A stretch of DNA of 64,000 bases. Source: Acidovorax sp. (GTDB lineage Bacteria; Pseudomonadota; Gammaproteobacteria; Burkholderiales; Burkholderiaceae_C). The notes under the pieces are model-generated. The model ran no database searches, was not told where the DNA came from, and worked only from the letters and a program-made list of their open reading frames with translations. The position numbers were made by a program, and so were the translations under genes. Shown piece by piece: positions 18,422-27,329 of this stretch (its first letter is position 1; every line of letters starts with the position of its first letter). The stretch spans positions 1 through 64,000 of the forward strand of contig JAITLO010000043.1 of NCBI GenBank assembly GCA_031277855.1, written 5' to 3'.

Positions 18422-18855
18422 GAGACAGATTCCTTTGCAATCGTAAATAGTAAATAGGTGCAGAGATTGATCTCCCATGCACACTCTGAAGAAAGAGATA
18501 AACCACGCATGTGGCGCGCAGCTTGAAAATATCACACCTACCGACGAACGGTATTTTTGAATCGCTTTTTCTAAGCTGTTTTTTTATGGCATTAACGGCT
18601 TTTAGAATACCGAAATTGCTTCAGGCATTAATTAATAAGCTGTCACTCACTTATTAAATGCATGCATATTGCCATGGAGATAATGGCTATCGAGAAAATT
18701 CGCCAGCATGCAAAATGCGGCGCCTCCGGGCTACTTCAACGCCGGTGCTTAAAAAGTGGATGAAATCTGCCTCAAAGGCTTGCAGCATCAGCGCTATCAG
18801 CTCTTTTTTTGATAGAAAAACCCTGCTGCACAAGCTGTGCGCCCTGGCCAGTCCG
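18422..18855. other. AT-rich intergenic region upstream of the autotransporter
   Basis: 434 bases between the autotransporter start and the stop of the Lrp-type gene. The stretch 18535-18700 is markedly AT-rich and lacks any supportable open frame. It presumably carries the autotransporter promoter. I see no repeat, tRNA or terminator-like stem. Confidence 0.4.
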
Positions 18856-19311
18856 CTAGCCGGCTGCCAGTGTCAGCGGTCGGTTGCGCACCACATGCTT
18901 CATCACCAGGGTGGAGGTCATGCGCAGCACGCCCGGCAAGGCGGTGAGCTGCTCGTCATACAGGCGCTGAAAAGCAGGCAGATCGCGCACCACCACATGC
19001 AGCAGGTAGTCAGGGTCACCGAACAGGCGTTGCGCCTGGGTGACGTTGTCCAGCAAGGCCACGGCACTTTCAAAGGCCTGAACCTCTTTGCTGTTGCTGA
19101 GGGTGACAAACACCAGGGCCGCAAAGTCCAGGCCCAGAGCGGCCGGGTCCAGCTCGGCCCGGTAGCCCCGGATCACCCCGGCCTCCTCCAGCGCCCGCAC
19201 GCGGCGGTGGCAAGGCGAGAGACTCAGACCCACGCGCTCAGCCAGCTCGGTGACGCTGAGGCGGCCATCGTTTTCCAGCGCCGCAAGAATTTTTCTATCG
19301 AGTGCGTTCAT
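18856..19311 (-). CDS. Lrp/AsnC-family transcriptional regulator
   Basis: 151 residues. The N-terminal winged HTH (LDRKILAALENDGRLSVTEL, then SLSPCHRRVRALEEAGVIRG) is followed by a RAM ligand-binding domain (from about residue 65, with DPDYLLHVVV). Lrp family members usually bind an amino acid and control its transport or catabolism. It is divergent from a LysE-family exporter gene starting 104 bases away, so it probably controls that exporter, as in the LysG/LysE and similar pairings. The start at 19311 is chosen to match the usual MxxLDRKIL opening. Confidence 0.92.
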   Translation of the reverse strand: MNALDRKILAALENDGRLSVTELAERVGLSLSPCHRRVRALEEAGVIRGYRAELDPAALGLDFAALVFVTLSNSKEVQAFESAVALLDNVTQAQRLFGDPDYLLHVVVRDLPAFQRLYDEQLTALPGVLRMTSTLVMKHVVRNRPLTLAAG

Positions 19312-19415
19312 GGGGCAATAACTTCCAGAAATAAATCTTTGATGGGCAGATTTTGAAAGCATATGCCGGATGAACTTGCATAAGCTCCCTGCTTTACAAA
19401 ACTGTAGGGAGCTGT

Positions 19416-20066
19416 GTGCCATTGACTGCTGTGACGGCCTTCTGGGCCGTGTCGTTTTTGCTGGTGATCACCCCGGGAGCGGACTGGGCCTATGTGATTT
19501 CGGCCGGGCTGCGAGAGCGCCGGCTGGTATTGCCTGCGGTGATAGGCCTGGCCTGTGGCGCCCTGCTGGCGACCTTGGCCGTGGCCGCCGGCGTGGGCGC
19601 GCTGGTGGCGCGCCAGCCCATGGTGCTGACCGCGTTGACGGTAGCCGGTGCGGCTTATTTGCTGTGGATGGGCGTGGGCATGTGGCGCAGCCCACCACCG
19701 GCCCAGGCCAGCCCGCTGGAGACAGCCGCTGCGACAGGCAGCAGCGGCCATGCCGCCGACAGGCCGTGGCACTGGGCCATCAAGGGGGCGGGCGTCAGCG
19801 GCTTCAACCCCAAGCTGATCTTGCTGCTGCTGGCCTTGCTGCCCCAGTTTGTGCGGCCCGCCGCGGCCTGGCCGGTGGGCGCCCAGATTCTGGCCCTGGG
19901 CGCGGTGCATGCCATCAGTTGCTGCTTTGTCTACTTTGGCGTGGGCATGGCCTCGCAGCGTGTGCTGGGTGCCCGGCCTGCGGCGGCTTTTGTCGTTACC
20001 CGGGTGTCTGGCGCCCTGATGGTGGGCATTGCCTTGCTGCTGTTGGCAGAGCGCGCCCTCGCCTAA
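19416..20066 (+). CDS. LysE/RhtB-family amino-acid exporter
   Basis: 216 residues with about six hydrophobic segments. The N-terminus has the family signature VSFLLVITPGADWAYVISAG, and GFNPKLILLLLALLPQFV marks the fourth segment. The GTG start at 19416 has GGGAG five bases upstream. Inner-membrane efflux of an amino acid or analogue is expected; the substrate is unknown. It is divergent from an Lrp-type regulator, which suggests substrate-induced expression. Confidence 0.9.
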   Translation: MPLTAVTAFWAVSFLLVITPGADWAYVISAGLRERRLVLPAVIGLACGALLATLAVAAGVGALVARQPMVLTALTVAGAAYLLWMGVGMWRSPPPAQASPLETAAATGSSGHAADRPWHWAIKGAGVSGFNPKLILLLLALLPQFVRPAAAWPVGAQILALGAVHAISCCFVYFGVGMASQRVLGARPAAAFVVTRVSGALMVGIALLLLAERALA

Positions 20067-20067
20067 C

Positions 20068-20868
20068 TTATTGGTAAAAGCTGGAGGGCGTGCAGCCAAA
20101 GTGGCGCCTGAACATGGCGGTGAAGGCGCTGGGGCTGGCGTAACCACAGTCCAGGGCAATATCGATCAGCTTGTCGCCGTTGGCAATTTTGCGCAGCGCA
20201 TGCAGCAAGCGGGCCTGCTCCCTCCAGCGCGCAAACGTCATGCCGGTTTGCTGGGAGAAAAGCCGGTGCAGGCTGCGCTCTGCCACATGGATGGATGCGG
20301 CCCACTGCGCCACGCTGGTGGCGTCTGAAGGTTGGGCCACCAGTGCCTCGCAGATGGCCCGAAGACGCAGATCCTGGGGCATGGGCAGATACAGATGCAG
20401 CGGCCGCGTGGCCGCGGCCCGGATTTCATCGATCAGCAGAGTCAACAGCCTGGCATCGCGCCCTTCGGGCGGCTCGTGAGGAGAGAGCTGGGAGGCCGCA
20501 ACCAGCAGCTCACGCAGCAGCGGCGAGACATGGATGGCGCAACTGGCCTGGGGCAGTTGTGCCACCTGGTCCACATCGAGATAGGCGGTACGCATCCACA
20601 CATCGCCCGACATGCTGACGGTATGGCGCAGGCCCGTCGCCACCCACAGCGCCCGGTTGGGCGGGACGACCCAGGAGCCGGCTTCGGTGTGCACCACCAT
20701 CACCCCCTCGGTGGCATACAGCAGCTGGGCTCTGGGGTGGGAGTGCCAGCCCGTGGACAGGCCCGAGGGCCAGCGGTTTTCCATCACCACCACAGGGCAA
20801 GGCAGGTTGTCGTAGGCCTTGTGCTTGTGTGTGGGTTCGGTCGGCGTGGAGCGGACAGCGACGCGCAT
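20068..20868 (-). CDS. AraC-family transcriptional regulator
   Basis: 266 residues. An N-terminal cupin-like sensor (STGWHSHPRAQLLYATEGVM) is followed by two helix-turn-helix motifs in the C-terminal 100 residues (SVAQWAASIHVAERSLHRLF and LIDIALDCGYASPSAFTAMF). It is divergent from the Fsr-type efflux gene that starts 140 bases away and likely controls it, as AraC/efflux pairs often do. A longer N-terminal form would reach 21000 but enters the promoter of the divergent gene; the ATG at 20868 is preferred. The stop lies one base from the LysE stop (convergent). Confidence 0.88.
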   Translation of the reverse strand: MRVAVRSTPTEPTHKHKAYDNLPCPVVVMENRWPSGLSTGWHSHPRAQLLYATEGVMVVHTEAGSWVVPPNRALWVATGLRHTVSMSGDVWMRTAYLDVDQVAQLPQASCAIHVSPLLRELLVAASQLSPHEPPEGRDARLLTLLIDEIRAAATRPLHLYLPMPQDLRLRAICEALVAQPSDATSVAQWAASIHVAERSLHRLFSQQTGMTFARWREQARLLHALRKIANGDKLIDIALDCGYASPSAFTAMFRRHFGCTPSSFYQ

Positions 20869-21008
20869 GGGCAGCACCGGGTGTGTGGACGGGTTCAAAT
20901 GGCAGAAATGCGATAAGTGTTGGCATGTTAGCGCGAGACAGCCAGTCCGCCGCCGCTTACGCTTCAGCCTTCTTGCTCTTTCCCCTGTGCAGCTTTGCAT
21001 TTGCTTTC

Positions 21009-22247
21009 ATGACTCCCCCCAGCGCCACCATTTCCACGCCCTCGGCTGCCATGGCCGCCCCGGCCACCGACGCCAAGCCCCATGGTTTTTTATTGCCCAT
21101 CGTGGGCGGGGCCGCTCTGGCCCATTTGCTCAACGACATGATCCAGGCCATGTTGCCGGCGATCTTTCCCATGCTCAAGACCAGCTTCTCCTTGAGCTTT
21201 GGACAGATCGGCCTCATCGCCCTTGTCTACCAAGTCACGGCCTCCCTGCTTCAGCCCTGGGTGGGGCTGTACACCGACAAGCACCCCAAGCCCTATCTGC
21301 TGCCCAGCGGCATGGTGATGACGCTGGCGGGCATTGCCCTGCTGGCCGTGGCCAATAGCTACGCCATGCTCCTGGTGGCCGCCGCCGTGGTGGGTGTGGG
21401 CTCGGCCACTTTTCACCCCGAGGCTTCGCGGATTGCACGCCTGGCATCGGGTGGCCGATTTGGCACGGCCCAGTCCACCTTCCAGGTGGGCGGCAATACC
21501 GGCTCGGCCATAGGCCCGCTGCTCACGGCCGCCATCGTCATCCCCTACGGCCAGGGTGCTGTGGCCTGGTTCATCCTGGCCGCACTGGCCGCGATTTATG
21601 TACTCTACCGCCTGACGCTCTGGGTCAAGCAGCATGGCCAAGCCACGGCCAAGGGCCTGGCCGCCCGCCATGTGCAGGGACTGAACCGCGCCGGCGTGGT
21701 ACGCGCTGTGGTGGTGATCTGCGTGCTGATGTTTGCCAAGTTTGTCTACATTGCCTCCTTCACCAATTACTTCACTTTCTACCTGATCGAGCGCTTTGGC
21801 CTGAGCGTGCAGCACAGCCAGATGTTTCTGTTCATGTTCCTGGCGGCGGTGGCGGCCGGCACCTTTGCCGGCGGCCCTGTGGGTGACCGCATCGGGCGCA
21901 AGGCTGTGATCTGGGTTTCCTTCCTGGGCGTGGCGCCGTTTGCCCTGCTGCTGCCCCATGTGGGCCTGGTGTGGACGGCGGTGCTGGCCATTGCCATCGG
22001 CCTGGTGATGTCTTCGGCCTTTGCCGCCATGGTGGTCTATGCCCAGGAGGCTGTGCCCGGCCGTGTGGGCATGGTCTCGGGCCTGATGTTTGGGCTGATG
22101 TTCGGCATAGGCGGCATAGGCGCAGCCGCCCTGGGAGACCTGGCCGACACGCACGGCATTGTCTGGGTCTACCGCCTGGTGTCCTTTTTGCCGCTGCTGG
22201 GCCTGGCCACCGCCTTGCTGCCAGACACCCGCAAGGTCCAGCGCTAA
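21009..22247 (+). CDS. fsr: MFS transporter, fosmidomycin-resistance (Fsr) type
   Basis: 412 residues with about 12 TM segments. Family marks include HLLNDMIQAMLPAIFPMLK near residue 38, LQPWVGLYTDKHPKPYLLPS, VGVGSATFHPEASRIARLAS and GRFGTAQSTFQVGGNTGSAI, all typical of Fsr efflux pumps. It exports fosmidomycin or other hydrophobic or phosphonate compounds. The start at 21009 precedes a short cytoplasmic tail before TM1. The divergent AraC-type gene is its probable regulator. Confidence 0.9.
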   Translation: MTPPSATISTPSAAMAAPATDAKPHGFLLPIVGGAALAHLLNDMIQAMLPAIFPMLKTSFSLSFGQIGLIALVYQVTASLLQPWVGLYTDKHPKPYLLPSGMVMTLAGIALLAVANSYAMLLVAAAVVGVGSATFHPEASRIARLASGGRFGTAQSTFQVGGNTGSAIGPLLTAAIVIPYGQGAVAWFILAALAAIYVLYRLTLWVKQHGQATAKGLAARHVQGLNRAGVVRAVVVICVLMFAKFVYIASFTNYFTFYLIERFGLSVQHSQMFLFMFLAAVAAGTFAGGPVGDRIGRKAVIWVSFLGVAPFALLLPHVGLVWTAVLAIAIGLVMSSAFAAMVVYAQEAVPGRVGMVSGLMFGLMFGIGGIGAAALGDLADTHGIVWVYRLVSFLPLLGLATALLPDTRKVQR

Positions 22248-22326
22248 CGGTTTCTCCCCCAAAAAGCGCCCTGCACGCATCGCCCATGCGTATAGGGCGC
22301 TCTGCTTTTGAGCTCTGCCAGCCTGC

Positions 22327-22689
22327 TCAGGCTGCAGCCGGCGCGGCGGCCGACATCTCTTCCCAGGCGTGCACGGCCTCGGCGGCATACATCAGCGCCG
22401 GGCCGCCGCCCATGTAGACGGCAATGGCCAGCATCTCATCCAATTCCTGGCGGGTGGTGCCCAGCTTGATCAGGGCTTTGACATGAAAGCCTATGCAGCC
22501 CGAGCATTTCTGCGTGACACCAATGGCCAGGGCCATCAGCTCCTTGTGCTTGGCGCTGATGGCGCCTTCGGCCATAGCGGCCTGGGCCAGTTGGGCAAAG
22601 CCTTTCATGGCTTCGCTTTGCGAGCTGCGAAAGGGCTTGAGCGAGGTATTGATGTCACGGATCAGGGCTTGGTGGGCAAAAGTGCTCAT
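22327..22689 (-). CDS. Carboxymuconolactone decarboxylase-family (AhpD-like) protein
   Basis: 120 residues. All-helical AhpD-like domain with the redox CSGCIGFH motif (CxxC plus His) near residue 61. Such proteins act as peroxidase partners or thiol-redox enzymes; true decarboxylases lack the CxxC. The start at 22689 has AAGGAG six bases upstream. It is divergent from a DUF2892 gene, and the shared gap has an AT-rich box similar to one before the ArsR-type regulator, so it probably belongs to the same sulfur-stress regulon. Confidence 0.87.
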   Translation of the reverse strand: MSTFAHQALIRDINTSLKPFRSSQSEAMKGFAQLAQAAMAEGAISAKHKELMALAIGVTQKCSGCIGFHVKALIKLGTTRQELDEMLAIAVYMGGGPALMYAAEAVHAWEEMSAAAPAAA

Positions 22690-22727
22690 GGGAACTCCTT
22701 CAGTTGGGTGCAAAAAGCTTGATTAAT

Positions 22728-22762
22728 TTATCTTTTTATATAATATACAAAAACATATTGTA
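22728..22762. promoter_or_regulatory. AT-rich operator/promoter between the AhpD-like and DUF2892 genes
   Basis: CTTTTTATATAATATAC followed by an inverted repeat ATACAA-AAACATA-TTGTAT. The block CTTTTTATATA recurs, with one extra T, at about 23074-23085 upstream of the ArsR-type gene. BigR-type regulators are known to bind AT-rich palindromes overlapping promoters, so these are candidate operators for the ArsR-type regulator encoded at 23124. Confidence 0.5.
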
Positions 22763-22835
22763 TGTCTAGCCTCTGCTTCCTCCTGAAGCCTGGGCGCTGG
22801 GCCACAGTGGGTTCACTCAACGAAAGGAAGCGAGC

Positions 22836-23021
22836 ATGAAAAACAACGTCGGCGGTCTGGACCGCATCCTGCGCATTCTGGTCGGCCTGGTGCTGATCGC
22901 CTTGGCAGCCACGAGCACCGTGGGCTGGTGGGGGTGGCTTGGCATCGTGCCGCTGCTCACCGGCTTGCTGCGGTTTTGCCCGCTCTACCCGGTGCTGGGC
23001 ATCAGCAGCTGCAAGCGCTGA
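22836..23021 (+). CDS. DUF2892 small membrane protein
   Basis: 61 residues beginning MKNNVGGLDRILRILVGLVL, with two hydrophobic segments and a C-terminal CPLYPVLGISSCK. This matches the small inner-membrane domain (DUF2892/YgaP-like) often found with rhodanese or sulfide-detoxification genes. AAGGAAG lies about eight bases upstream. It precedes the ArsR-type regulator and is probably in its regulon. The biochemical role is unknown. Confidence 0.87.
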   Translation: MKNNVGGLDRILRILVGLVLIALAATSTVGWWGWLGIVPLLTGLLRFCPLYPVLGISSCKR

Positions 23022-23123
23022 GCACTTCGGGATCACTGCAGCAGCGGCAATCGCCCTGCGGTGATCACAGTCTACTTTTTTATATAGCATCGGGTATCTG
23101 ACGTTCCACTGCCAGCTCCCACC

Positions 23124-23471
23124 ATGTCCCAGACCGATACCACCGTCCCTGCATCTGCTGCCATGGATGTGCAAGCCCTGCGCGCCCATGCGGGCGAGGC
23201 TGTGGCCCTGCTCAAGGTGCTGGGCAATGCCGACCGCTTGATGCTCCTGTGCCAGCTGACACAGCAGGAGCGCACGGTGGGGGAGCTGGAGCAGCTCACC
23301 GGCATAGGCCAACCCACGCTGTCACAGCAGCTGGGTGTGCTGCGCCGCGAGGGCTTGGTCACCACCCGGCGCGATGGCAAATTCATCTGGTACCAACTGA
23401 GTCAAGGCCCCGCGCTGGCCTTGATGCAGACCTTGCACCAGCTGTTTTGTGCTCCGGAAAACACACTATGA
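23124..23471 (+). CDS. ArsR-family regulator, BigR/YgaV/SqrR (persulfide-sensing) type
   Basis: 115 residues, winged HTH ([20 protein letters not shown]). Two cysteines, C43 (LMLLCQL) and C109 (LFCAPENTL), occupy the positions of the sensing pair in BigR, YgaV and SqrR, which form a di- or polysulfide crosslink under sulfide stress. The typical ArsR metal-site ELCVCDL is absent. Its ATGA overlap with a YeeE-family gene and nearby sulfur-linked genes agree with a sulfide/persulfide repressor role. The sensing mechanism is inferred from cysteine placement. Confidence 0.85.
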   Translation: MSQTDTTVPASAAMDVQALRAHAGEAVALLKVLGNADRLMLLCQLTQQERTVGELEQLTGIGQPTLSQQLGVLRREGLVTTRRDGKFIWYQLSQGPALALMQTLHQLFCAPENTL

Positions 23472-23917
23472 CAATTTGGTGGAATGCATTCACTCCCTGG
23501 TCTTCGCTGGCCGGCGGGGTTTTGATTGGGCTGGCTGCGGCCGGCATGGTGGTGCTGCTGGGCCGGGTCACCGGTATCAGCGGCATCGTGGGAGCGCTGC
23601 TGCAGCGCGGCAGCTGGCGCAACGCCGGTGTCTGGAGCTGGCGCCTGGCCTTTGTGCTGGGCCTGCTGGCCGCGCCACTGGTATGGCAGTGGTTCGCCCC
23701 CCTGCCCGCCATGGAGATGCCCCGCAGCCCGCTGCTGATTGTGCTGGCCGGTTTGCTGGTGGGCTTTGGCACCCGCCTGGGCTCGGGCTGCACCAGCGGC
23801 CACGGCGTGTGCGGGCTGTCACGGCTGTCACTGCGCTCGCTGGCCGCCACGCTGACCTTTATGGCCACGGGCGTGCTCACCGTGTGGGTGTTGCGCCATG
23901 CAATCCAAACAGTCTGA
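23468..23917 (+). CDS. YeeE/YedE-family sulfur transport half-protein (PmpA-like)
   Basis: 149 residues with about four hydrophobic segments. [23 protein letters not shown] contains the signature cysteines of YeeE/YedE thiosulfate-uptake proteins. Two adjacent short genes together equal one full-length YeeE. The ATG overlaps the ArsR-type stop (ATGA). It likely moves thiosulfate or another sulfur species across the inner membrane. The pairing with a BigR-like regulator is seen in other proteobacteria. Confidence 0.88.
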   Translation: MTIWWNAFTPWSSLAGGVLIGLAAAGMVVLLGRVTGISGIVGALLQRGSWRNAGVWSWRLAFVLGLLAAPLVWQWFAPLPAMEMPRSPLLIVLAGLLVGFGTRLGSGCTSGHGVCGLSRLSLRSLAATLTFMATGVLTVWVLRHAIQTV

Positions 23918-24386
23918 GATGCAGTCACAGCAAGCGATGAATGCTATGAAAAATGTTAACACCTCTGTGTTCGCCTTGGCCGCTGGCCTGGTCTTTGGCC
24001 TGGGGCTGATTCTTTCCGGCATGGGCAATCCAGCCAAGGTGCAAAACTTTCTGGATATATGGGGCCTGTGGGACCCTTCGCTGGGCCTGGTCATGGGCGG
24101 TGCCATTGCCATGGGCCTGCCGGCCTTTGCCTGGGCCAAAGCCCGCGCAGCCCGCAAGCAAGCCGCCCTGCTGGGCGAGCCCATGCAGCTTCCTGATAAC
24201 ACCCGCATCGACAAGCGCCTGTTGACCGGCTCCGCCCTGTTCGGCGTGGGCTGGGGCCTGGCCGGCTTTTGCCCCGGCCCGGCCCTGATGAACCTGTCTA
24301 CGCTGCAACCCGAAGTCTGGCTGTTTGTTGCCGCCATGCTGCTGGGCATGGCGCTGCAGTACCTCTGGGACAAACACCGGGGCTGA
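23898..24386 (+). CDS. YeeE/YedE-family second half (PmpB-like, DUF6691)
   Basis: Up to 162 residues with about four hydrophobic segments. [28 protein letters not shown] and [18 protein letters not shown] are family signatures, including the conserved Cys before PGPAL. The start is uncertain: the 23898 ATG overlaps the previous gene by 20 bases, while ATGs at 23919 and 23946 give 155 or 146 residues; the latter best matches the usual short N-terminus. It forms the second part of the sulfur transporter with the preceding gene. Confidence 0.85.
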   Translation: MQSKQSEMQSQQAMNAMKNVNTSVFALAAGLVFGLGLILSGMGNPAKVQNFLDIWGLWDPSLGLVMGGAIAMGLPAFAWAKARAARKQAALLGEPMQLPDNTRIDKRLLTGSALFGVGWGLAGFCPGPALMNLSTLQPEVWLFVAAMLLGMALQYLWDKHRG

Positions 24387-24409
24387 AATACCAGCCCAGC
24401 GAAAAACAA

Positions 24410-24434
24410 AAGCCCGCGACTGCGGGCTTTTTTA
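24410..24434 (+). terminator. Intrinsic terminator of the ArsR-YeeE operon
   Basis: The stem AGCCCGC with GCGGGCT is followed by TTTTTT, starting 24 bases after the last stop of the operon. Confidence 0.9.
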
Positions 24435-24472
24435 CGTGCGGTAGAAAGTTGTTCGCCACGGCACGGCATATG

Positions 24473-24567
24473 CCAGGGGCATCGAGCAAGGGCCTACGCC
24501 GGCCGCGCCGCCCCGCAGCGATGATGCCGTCCCCCTGGGGGGAAGACGCCGAAGGCGGCTCAGGGGG
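24473..24567. repeat. GC-rich dispersed repeat, copy A
   Basis: Shares with 54689-54781, in the same orientation, CCAGGGGCAYCGxGCAAGGG at one end, GCCGTCCCCCT in the middle, and GGGGGAAGACGC and GCGGCTCAGGGGG at the other end. Both copies end two to four bases before the stop codon of a minus-strand gene. It is likely a mobile or structural gene-end repeat. Confidence 0.7.
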
Positions 24568-24569
24568 AG

Positions 24570-24842
24570 TTATTTCTTCAAGCACTCGCTCATAAACGCC
24601 TTGCGCTCTTCGCCCTTTTTGCCGGTGGCGTCGGCGTTGCAGAGCTTCATGCGTTCCTGCTGGCGCTTTTTGCCGTCGGATAGGCAGGACTTCATGAAGT
24701 CCTTGCGCTCATCGCCTTTTTTGCCCGTGGCCTCGGTGTTGCAGGTGGCCATCAGATTTTGCTGGGCCGTAGGCGCCTTGTCGGTGGCATGGGCCAGCGA
24801 AGCGGCCAGAACCAGGGCGGACAGAACAATGCAGTGTTTCAT
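24570..24842 (-). CDS. PsiF-repeat secreted protein
   Basis: 90 residues. A signal peptide (residues 1-20, MKHCIVLSALVLAASLAHAT) is followed by two PsiF-type repeats, each with a NxEATGKKGDERKxFMxxCL-like core that ends in a Cys-containing helix. The two repeats differ at only a few positions. PsiF of E. coli is phosphate-starvation inducible, but its function is unknown. The start at 24842 is chosen for the signal peptide. It is followed by repeat copy A, which nearly touches the stop. Confidence 0.87.
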   Translation of the reverse strand: MKHCIVLSALVLAASLAHATDKAPTAQQNLMATCNTEATGKKGDERKDFMKSCLSDGKKRQQERMKLCNADATGKKGEERKAFMSECLKK

Positions 24843-24993
24843 GGTGTGCGTGGTGCAGTCACGCCGATGGCCGGCGCAGCCGCATTTCAGCACAGGCAGG
24901 GAGCGGCAGCAATGCAAAAAGCGCCGCAGCAATTTCAAATTTTGTGAGCATGCAACGCAAGCGCGCCTTAGGTTAGCGCCTGTTTACCTGCAA

Positions 24994-25449
24994 TCAAACG
25001 CCCAGCGGCAAATCCGCGCGTTTGAGGGTGCGTAGCACGAAGCTGGACTGGCTGTGGCGTATGCCCTTAATCTTGTAGAGCTTTTCGCGCAGAAGACGCT
25101 CGTAGTCGCGCGTGTCCTTGACCACCACGCGCAGCAAATAGTCGTACTCGCCTGAGACCAGGTGCGCCTCCACCACCTCGGGGATGGAAGCCAGCACCTC
25201 GCCAAATTTTTCCAGGGTGTTGTCGGAGTGGCTGTCCAGCGTGACCATGACCAGCACCGTGTCGGCCAGACCCAGGGCCTGGGGGTTGAGCCGCACGGTA
25301 TAGCCTTCGATGACGCCGGCCTCCTCCATGCGCTTGATGCGGCTCCAGCAGGGCGAGGCACTCAGCCCCACGGCCTGGCCAACCTCTTGCAAGCTGGCCC
25401 GTGCATTGGCCTGCAGCGCCGCCAGAATTTTTCTATCCAAAGAATCCAT
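24994..25449 (-). CDS. Lrp/AsnC-family transcriptional regulator
   Basis: 151 residues. The winged HTH (LDRKILAALQANARASLQEV, SASPCWSRIKRMEEAGVIEG) is followed by a RAM domain with SGEYDYLLRVVVKDTRDYE, the DYLL signature of Lrp family members. It differs from the other Lrp-type gene in this window and is not adjacent to a transporter. The start at the ATG 25449 is uncertain; an in-frame TTG two codons upstream is also possible. Confidence 0.9.
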   Translation of the reverse strand: MDSLDRKILAALQANARASLQEVGQAVGLSASPCWSRIKRMEEAGVIEGYTVRLNPQALGLADTVLVMVTLDSHSDNTLEKFGEVLASIPEVVEAHLVSGEYDYLLRVVVKDTRDYERLLREKLYKIKGIRHSQSSFVLRTLKRADLPLGV

Positions 25450-25910
25450 CGGCAAAATTTACCACTCAAATAGATTTTGCAGAAGAAAATTCTGCAGCAA
25501 CGCCATACTCTCAAATTTGAAGCAACATTTTCTGTGGCCTGCGCGGCACACTAACAGCCATGGAAGCGGCGCTTACGATGGCCGCAACACCAGTCACATG
25601 ACAACGCTCAATTACCGTTCGGCAATGAAGATGTGAAGTGTTTCCACCCCGGTAACACCCGAAACAGGCCGCAGCCCCCTAAGCACGGGGCTTGCGGCCT
25701 GTTTGTTTGTTGCTGCGCTTTGCTGGGTATTTCCAACCGTTGGTCGCGACAGCGCACAATGCAACACAAAATACACGCCTGAGAACAGGTTCTCAGTCCT
25801 CCGTGGTGGTGCTGCCCAAGCCGTCGACAAAACTCCATCGGCCCCATGCAGCTTCAGCACTTTCCTGGCACCTGCCGCTATCGTTTTGTGACGCCTATCG
25901 CCCTGCCTTC
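25450..25910 (+). promoter_or_regulatory. Leader region of the TolC-ABC export operon
   Basis: A 461-base gap with three structures. First, two overlapping short frames occur at 25578-25601 (7 codons) and 25598-25636 (12 codons, MTTLNYRSAMKM). Second, a strong imperfect inverted repeat lies at 25662-25704 (AAACAGGCCGCA with TGCGGCCTGTTT plus five inner GC pairs), followed by GTTTGTTTG. It resembles an intrinsic terminator on the plus strand. Third, a palindrome CTGAGAAC-AG-GTTCTCAG lies at 25779-25796. The frames lack clear ribosome binding sites. This could be an attenuated leader of the export operon or an independent small RNA. Confidence 0.45.
25779..25796. promoter_or_regulatory. Palindromic candidate operator upstream of the export operon
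   Basis: CTGAGAAC-AG-GTTCTCAG, a symmetric site with 8-base arms, lies 115 bases before the TolC-type gene. It has no T-tract, so it is more likely a dimeric-repressor site (TetR or MarR type) than a terminator. No regulator gene is adjacent. Confidence 0.5.
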
Positions 25911-27329
25911 ATGCTCTTAAGCCCTTTGTTGCACCACGGACCACCCCATCGCCCATCCGTTTGGCAGGGCTGCTGCCTGGCCATTGCCAGTGCGCTGCTG
26001 GCCAGCCACGCTGCAGCCCAGGGCAGCGATATGAGCTTTGCCCAGGCCCAGGCCGCTTTTCTGGAGCGCTCGGACCAGCTGGCAGCCTCTCGCAAGGCGG
26101 TGGACAGCGCCAAGCTGCGACGCGAAGGCATGGAGGGCCTGGGTGGGCCTTCGCTGGCCATCAGCGGCATAGGCTATCGCTACTCCGCCAATGTCGACCT
26201 GAACCTGGGGGGCGTGACCAGCGGCATTTCGCTGCCCATCCCGCTGCCCCAGTTCAACCTCCCCACCGACTACGACCTCAAGCGCAAGAACAATGTGGGC
26301 TCGGCCAGCCTGTCCGCCATCTGGCCGGTGTACATGGGTGGCCTGTCCGACGCCGTGCGCCACCAGCTCGATGGCATGGCCGATGAGGCCGTGGCCGATG
26401 CCGCCGCCAGCGGCAACCAGCTGCATTCCCTGCTGGTGCAGCGCTACTTTGGCGCCCAGCTGGCGGCCCGGGCTGCGGCCCTGCGCCAACGCGCCCTGGC
26501 CGGCGTGCGCGCCCATGACGACGCGGCCCAGCGCATGCTCAAGGCAGGGGTGATTGCCCAGGTGGAGCGGCTGCAGGCCAGCGCTGCCCTGGCCGACGCC
26601 CAGCAGCAAGCCCTCAAGGCCGATGACGATGCCCGCCTCGCCCGCAGCGCCCTGGCCCGTACCGTGCACACCGCCAGCGTTTTGCCCAGCTCGGCCCTGT
26701 TTGTGAACAGCCAGGCCCTGCCGCCGCTGCAGCAGTTTCTGGACAGTGCTTTGCAGCAGCACCCGGGCCTGGGCAAGGTCGCCGCCAAAAAGCGCCAGGC
26801 GGAAGCCATGCACGATGCATCGGAAGCGCTGCGCAAGCCCCAGGTGCTGGCCTTTGGCATGCGCGAGGTCAACACCAGCAGCAAGCCCAACTGGGTGGCC
26901 GGTGTGGCCGTGCGCTGGACGATGTGGGACAGCATTGACCGCGACAAGCTGGCCGCAGCCGGCCAGCGCAGCATCGAGCAGGCCGAGCTGACCGATGCCC
27001 AGGCCCGCTCCGATATCGCCCTGCTGGTGGAGAAAAACTGGCTGGCCGTAGAGCAAGCCCGCACGCAGTATATGGCCGGTCAGGCCCAGGAAAATCTGGC
27101 GCGCGAGCTGCTGCGCCTGCGCCAGGCCGGCCTCAAGGAAGGCAGTAGCACCACGCTGGATTTGATCGACGCCCAGCTGAATCTGGCCAAGGTGCAGACC
27201 GAGCGCGCCGCCGCCGCCAACCAATATGTGCAAGCCCTGGCCGCCTTGCTGGAGAGCACCGGCCAGACCGATGACTTTGCCCAGTACATGGCCCGTGCCG
27301 ACATCCTCATTCCCGCTGACGCTCCATGA
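25911..27329 (+). CDS. TolC-family outer membrane efflux protein
   Basis: 472 residues. The signal peptide ends near SHAAAQ (about residue 37). Two Outer-Membrane-Efflux-protein repeats with long coiled-coil helices rich in Ala/Gln follow (residues 40-260 and 280-460), with SSTTLDLIDAQLNLAKVQTE near the C-terminus as in TolC relatives. It forms the outer-membrane channel of the export system encoded by the next three genes (four-base overlap with the HlyD-like gene). The start at 25911 was chosen for the signal peptide; no strong ribosome binding site is visible, and a longer upstream form is unlikely. Confidence 0.9.
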   Translation: MLLSPLLHHGPPHRPSVWQGCCLAIASALLASHAAAQGSDMSFAQAQAAFLERSDQLAASRKAVDSAKLRREGMEGLGGPSLAISGIGYRYSANVDLNLGGVTSGISLPIPLPQFNLPTDYDLKRKNNVGSASLSAIWPVYMGGLSDAVRHQLDGMADEAVADAAASGNQLHSLLVQRYFGAQLAARAAALRQRALAGVRAHDDAAQRMLKAGVIAQVERLQASAALADAQQQALKADDDARLARSALARTVHTASVLPSSALFVNSQALPPLQQFLDSALQQHPGLGKVAAKKRQAEAMHDASEALRKPQVLAFGMREVNTSSKPNWVAGVAVRWTMWDSIDRDKLAAAGQRSIEQAELTDAQARSDIALLVEKNWLAVEQARTQYMAGQAQENLARELLRLRQAGLKEGSSTTLDLIDAQLNLAKVQTERAAAANQYVQALAALLESTGQTDDFAQYMARADILIPADAP

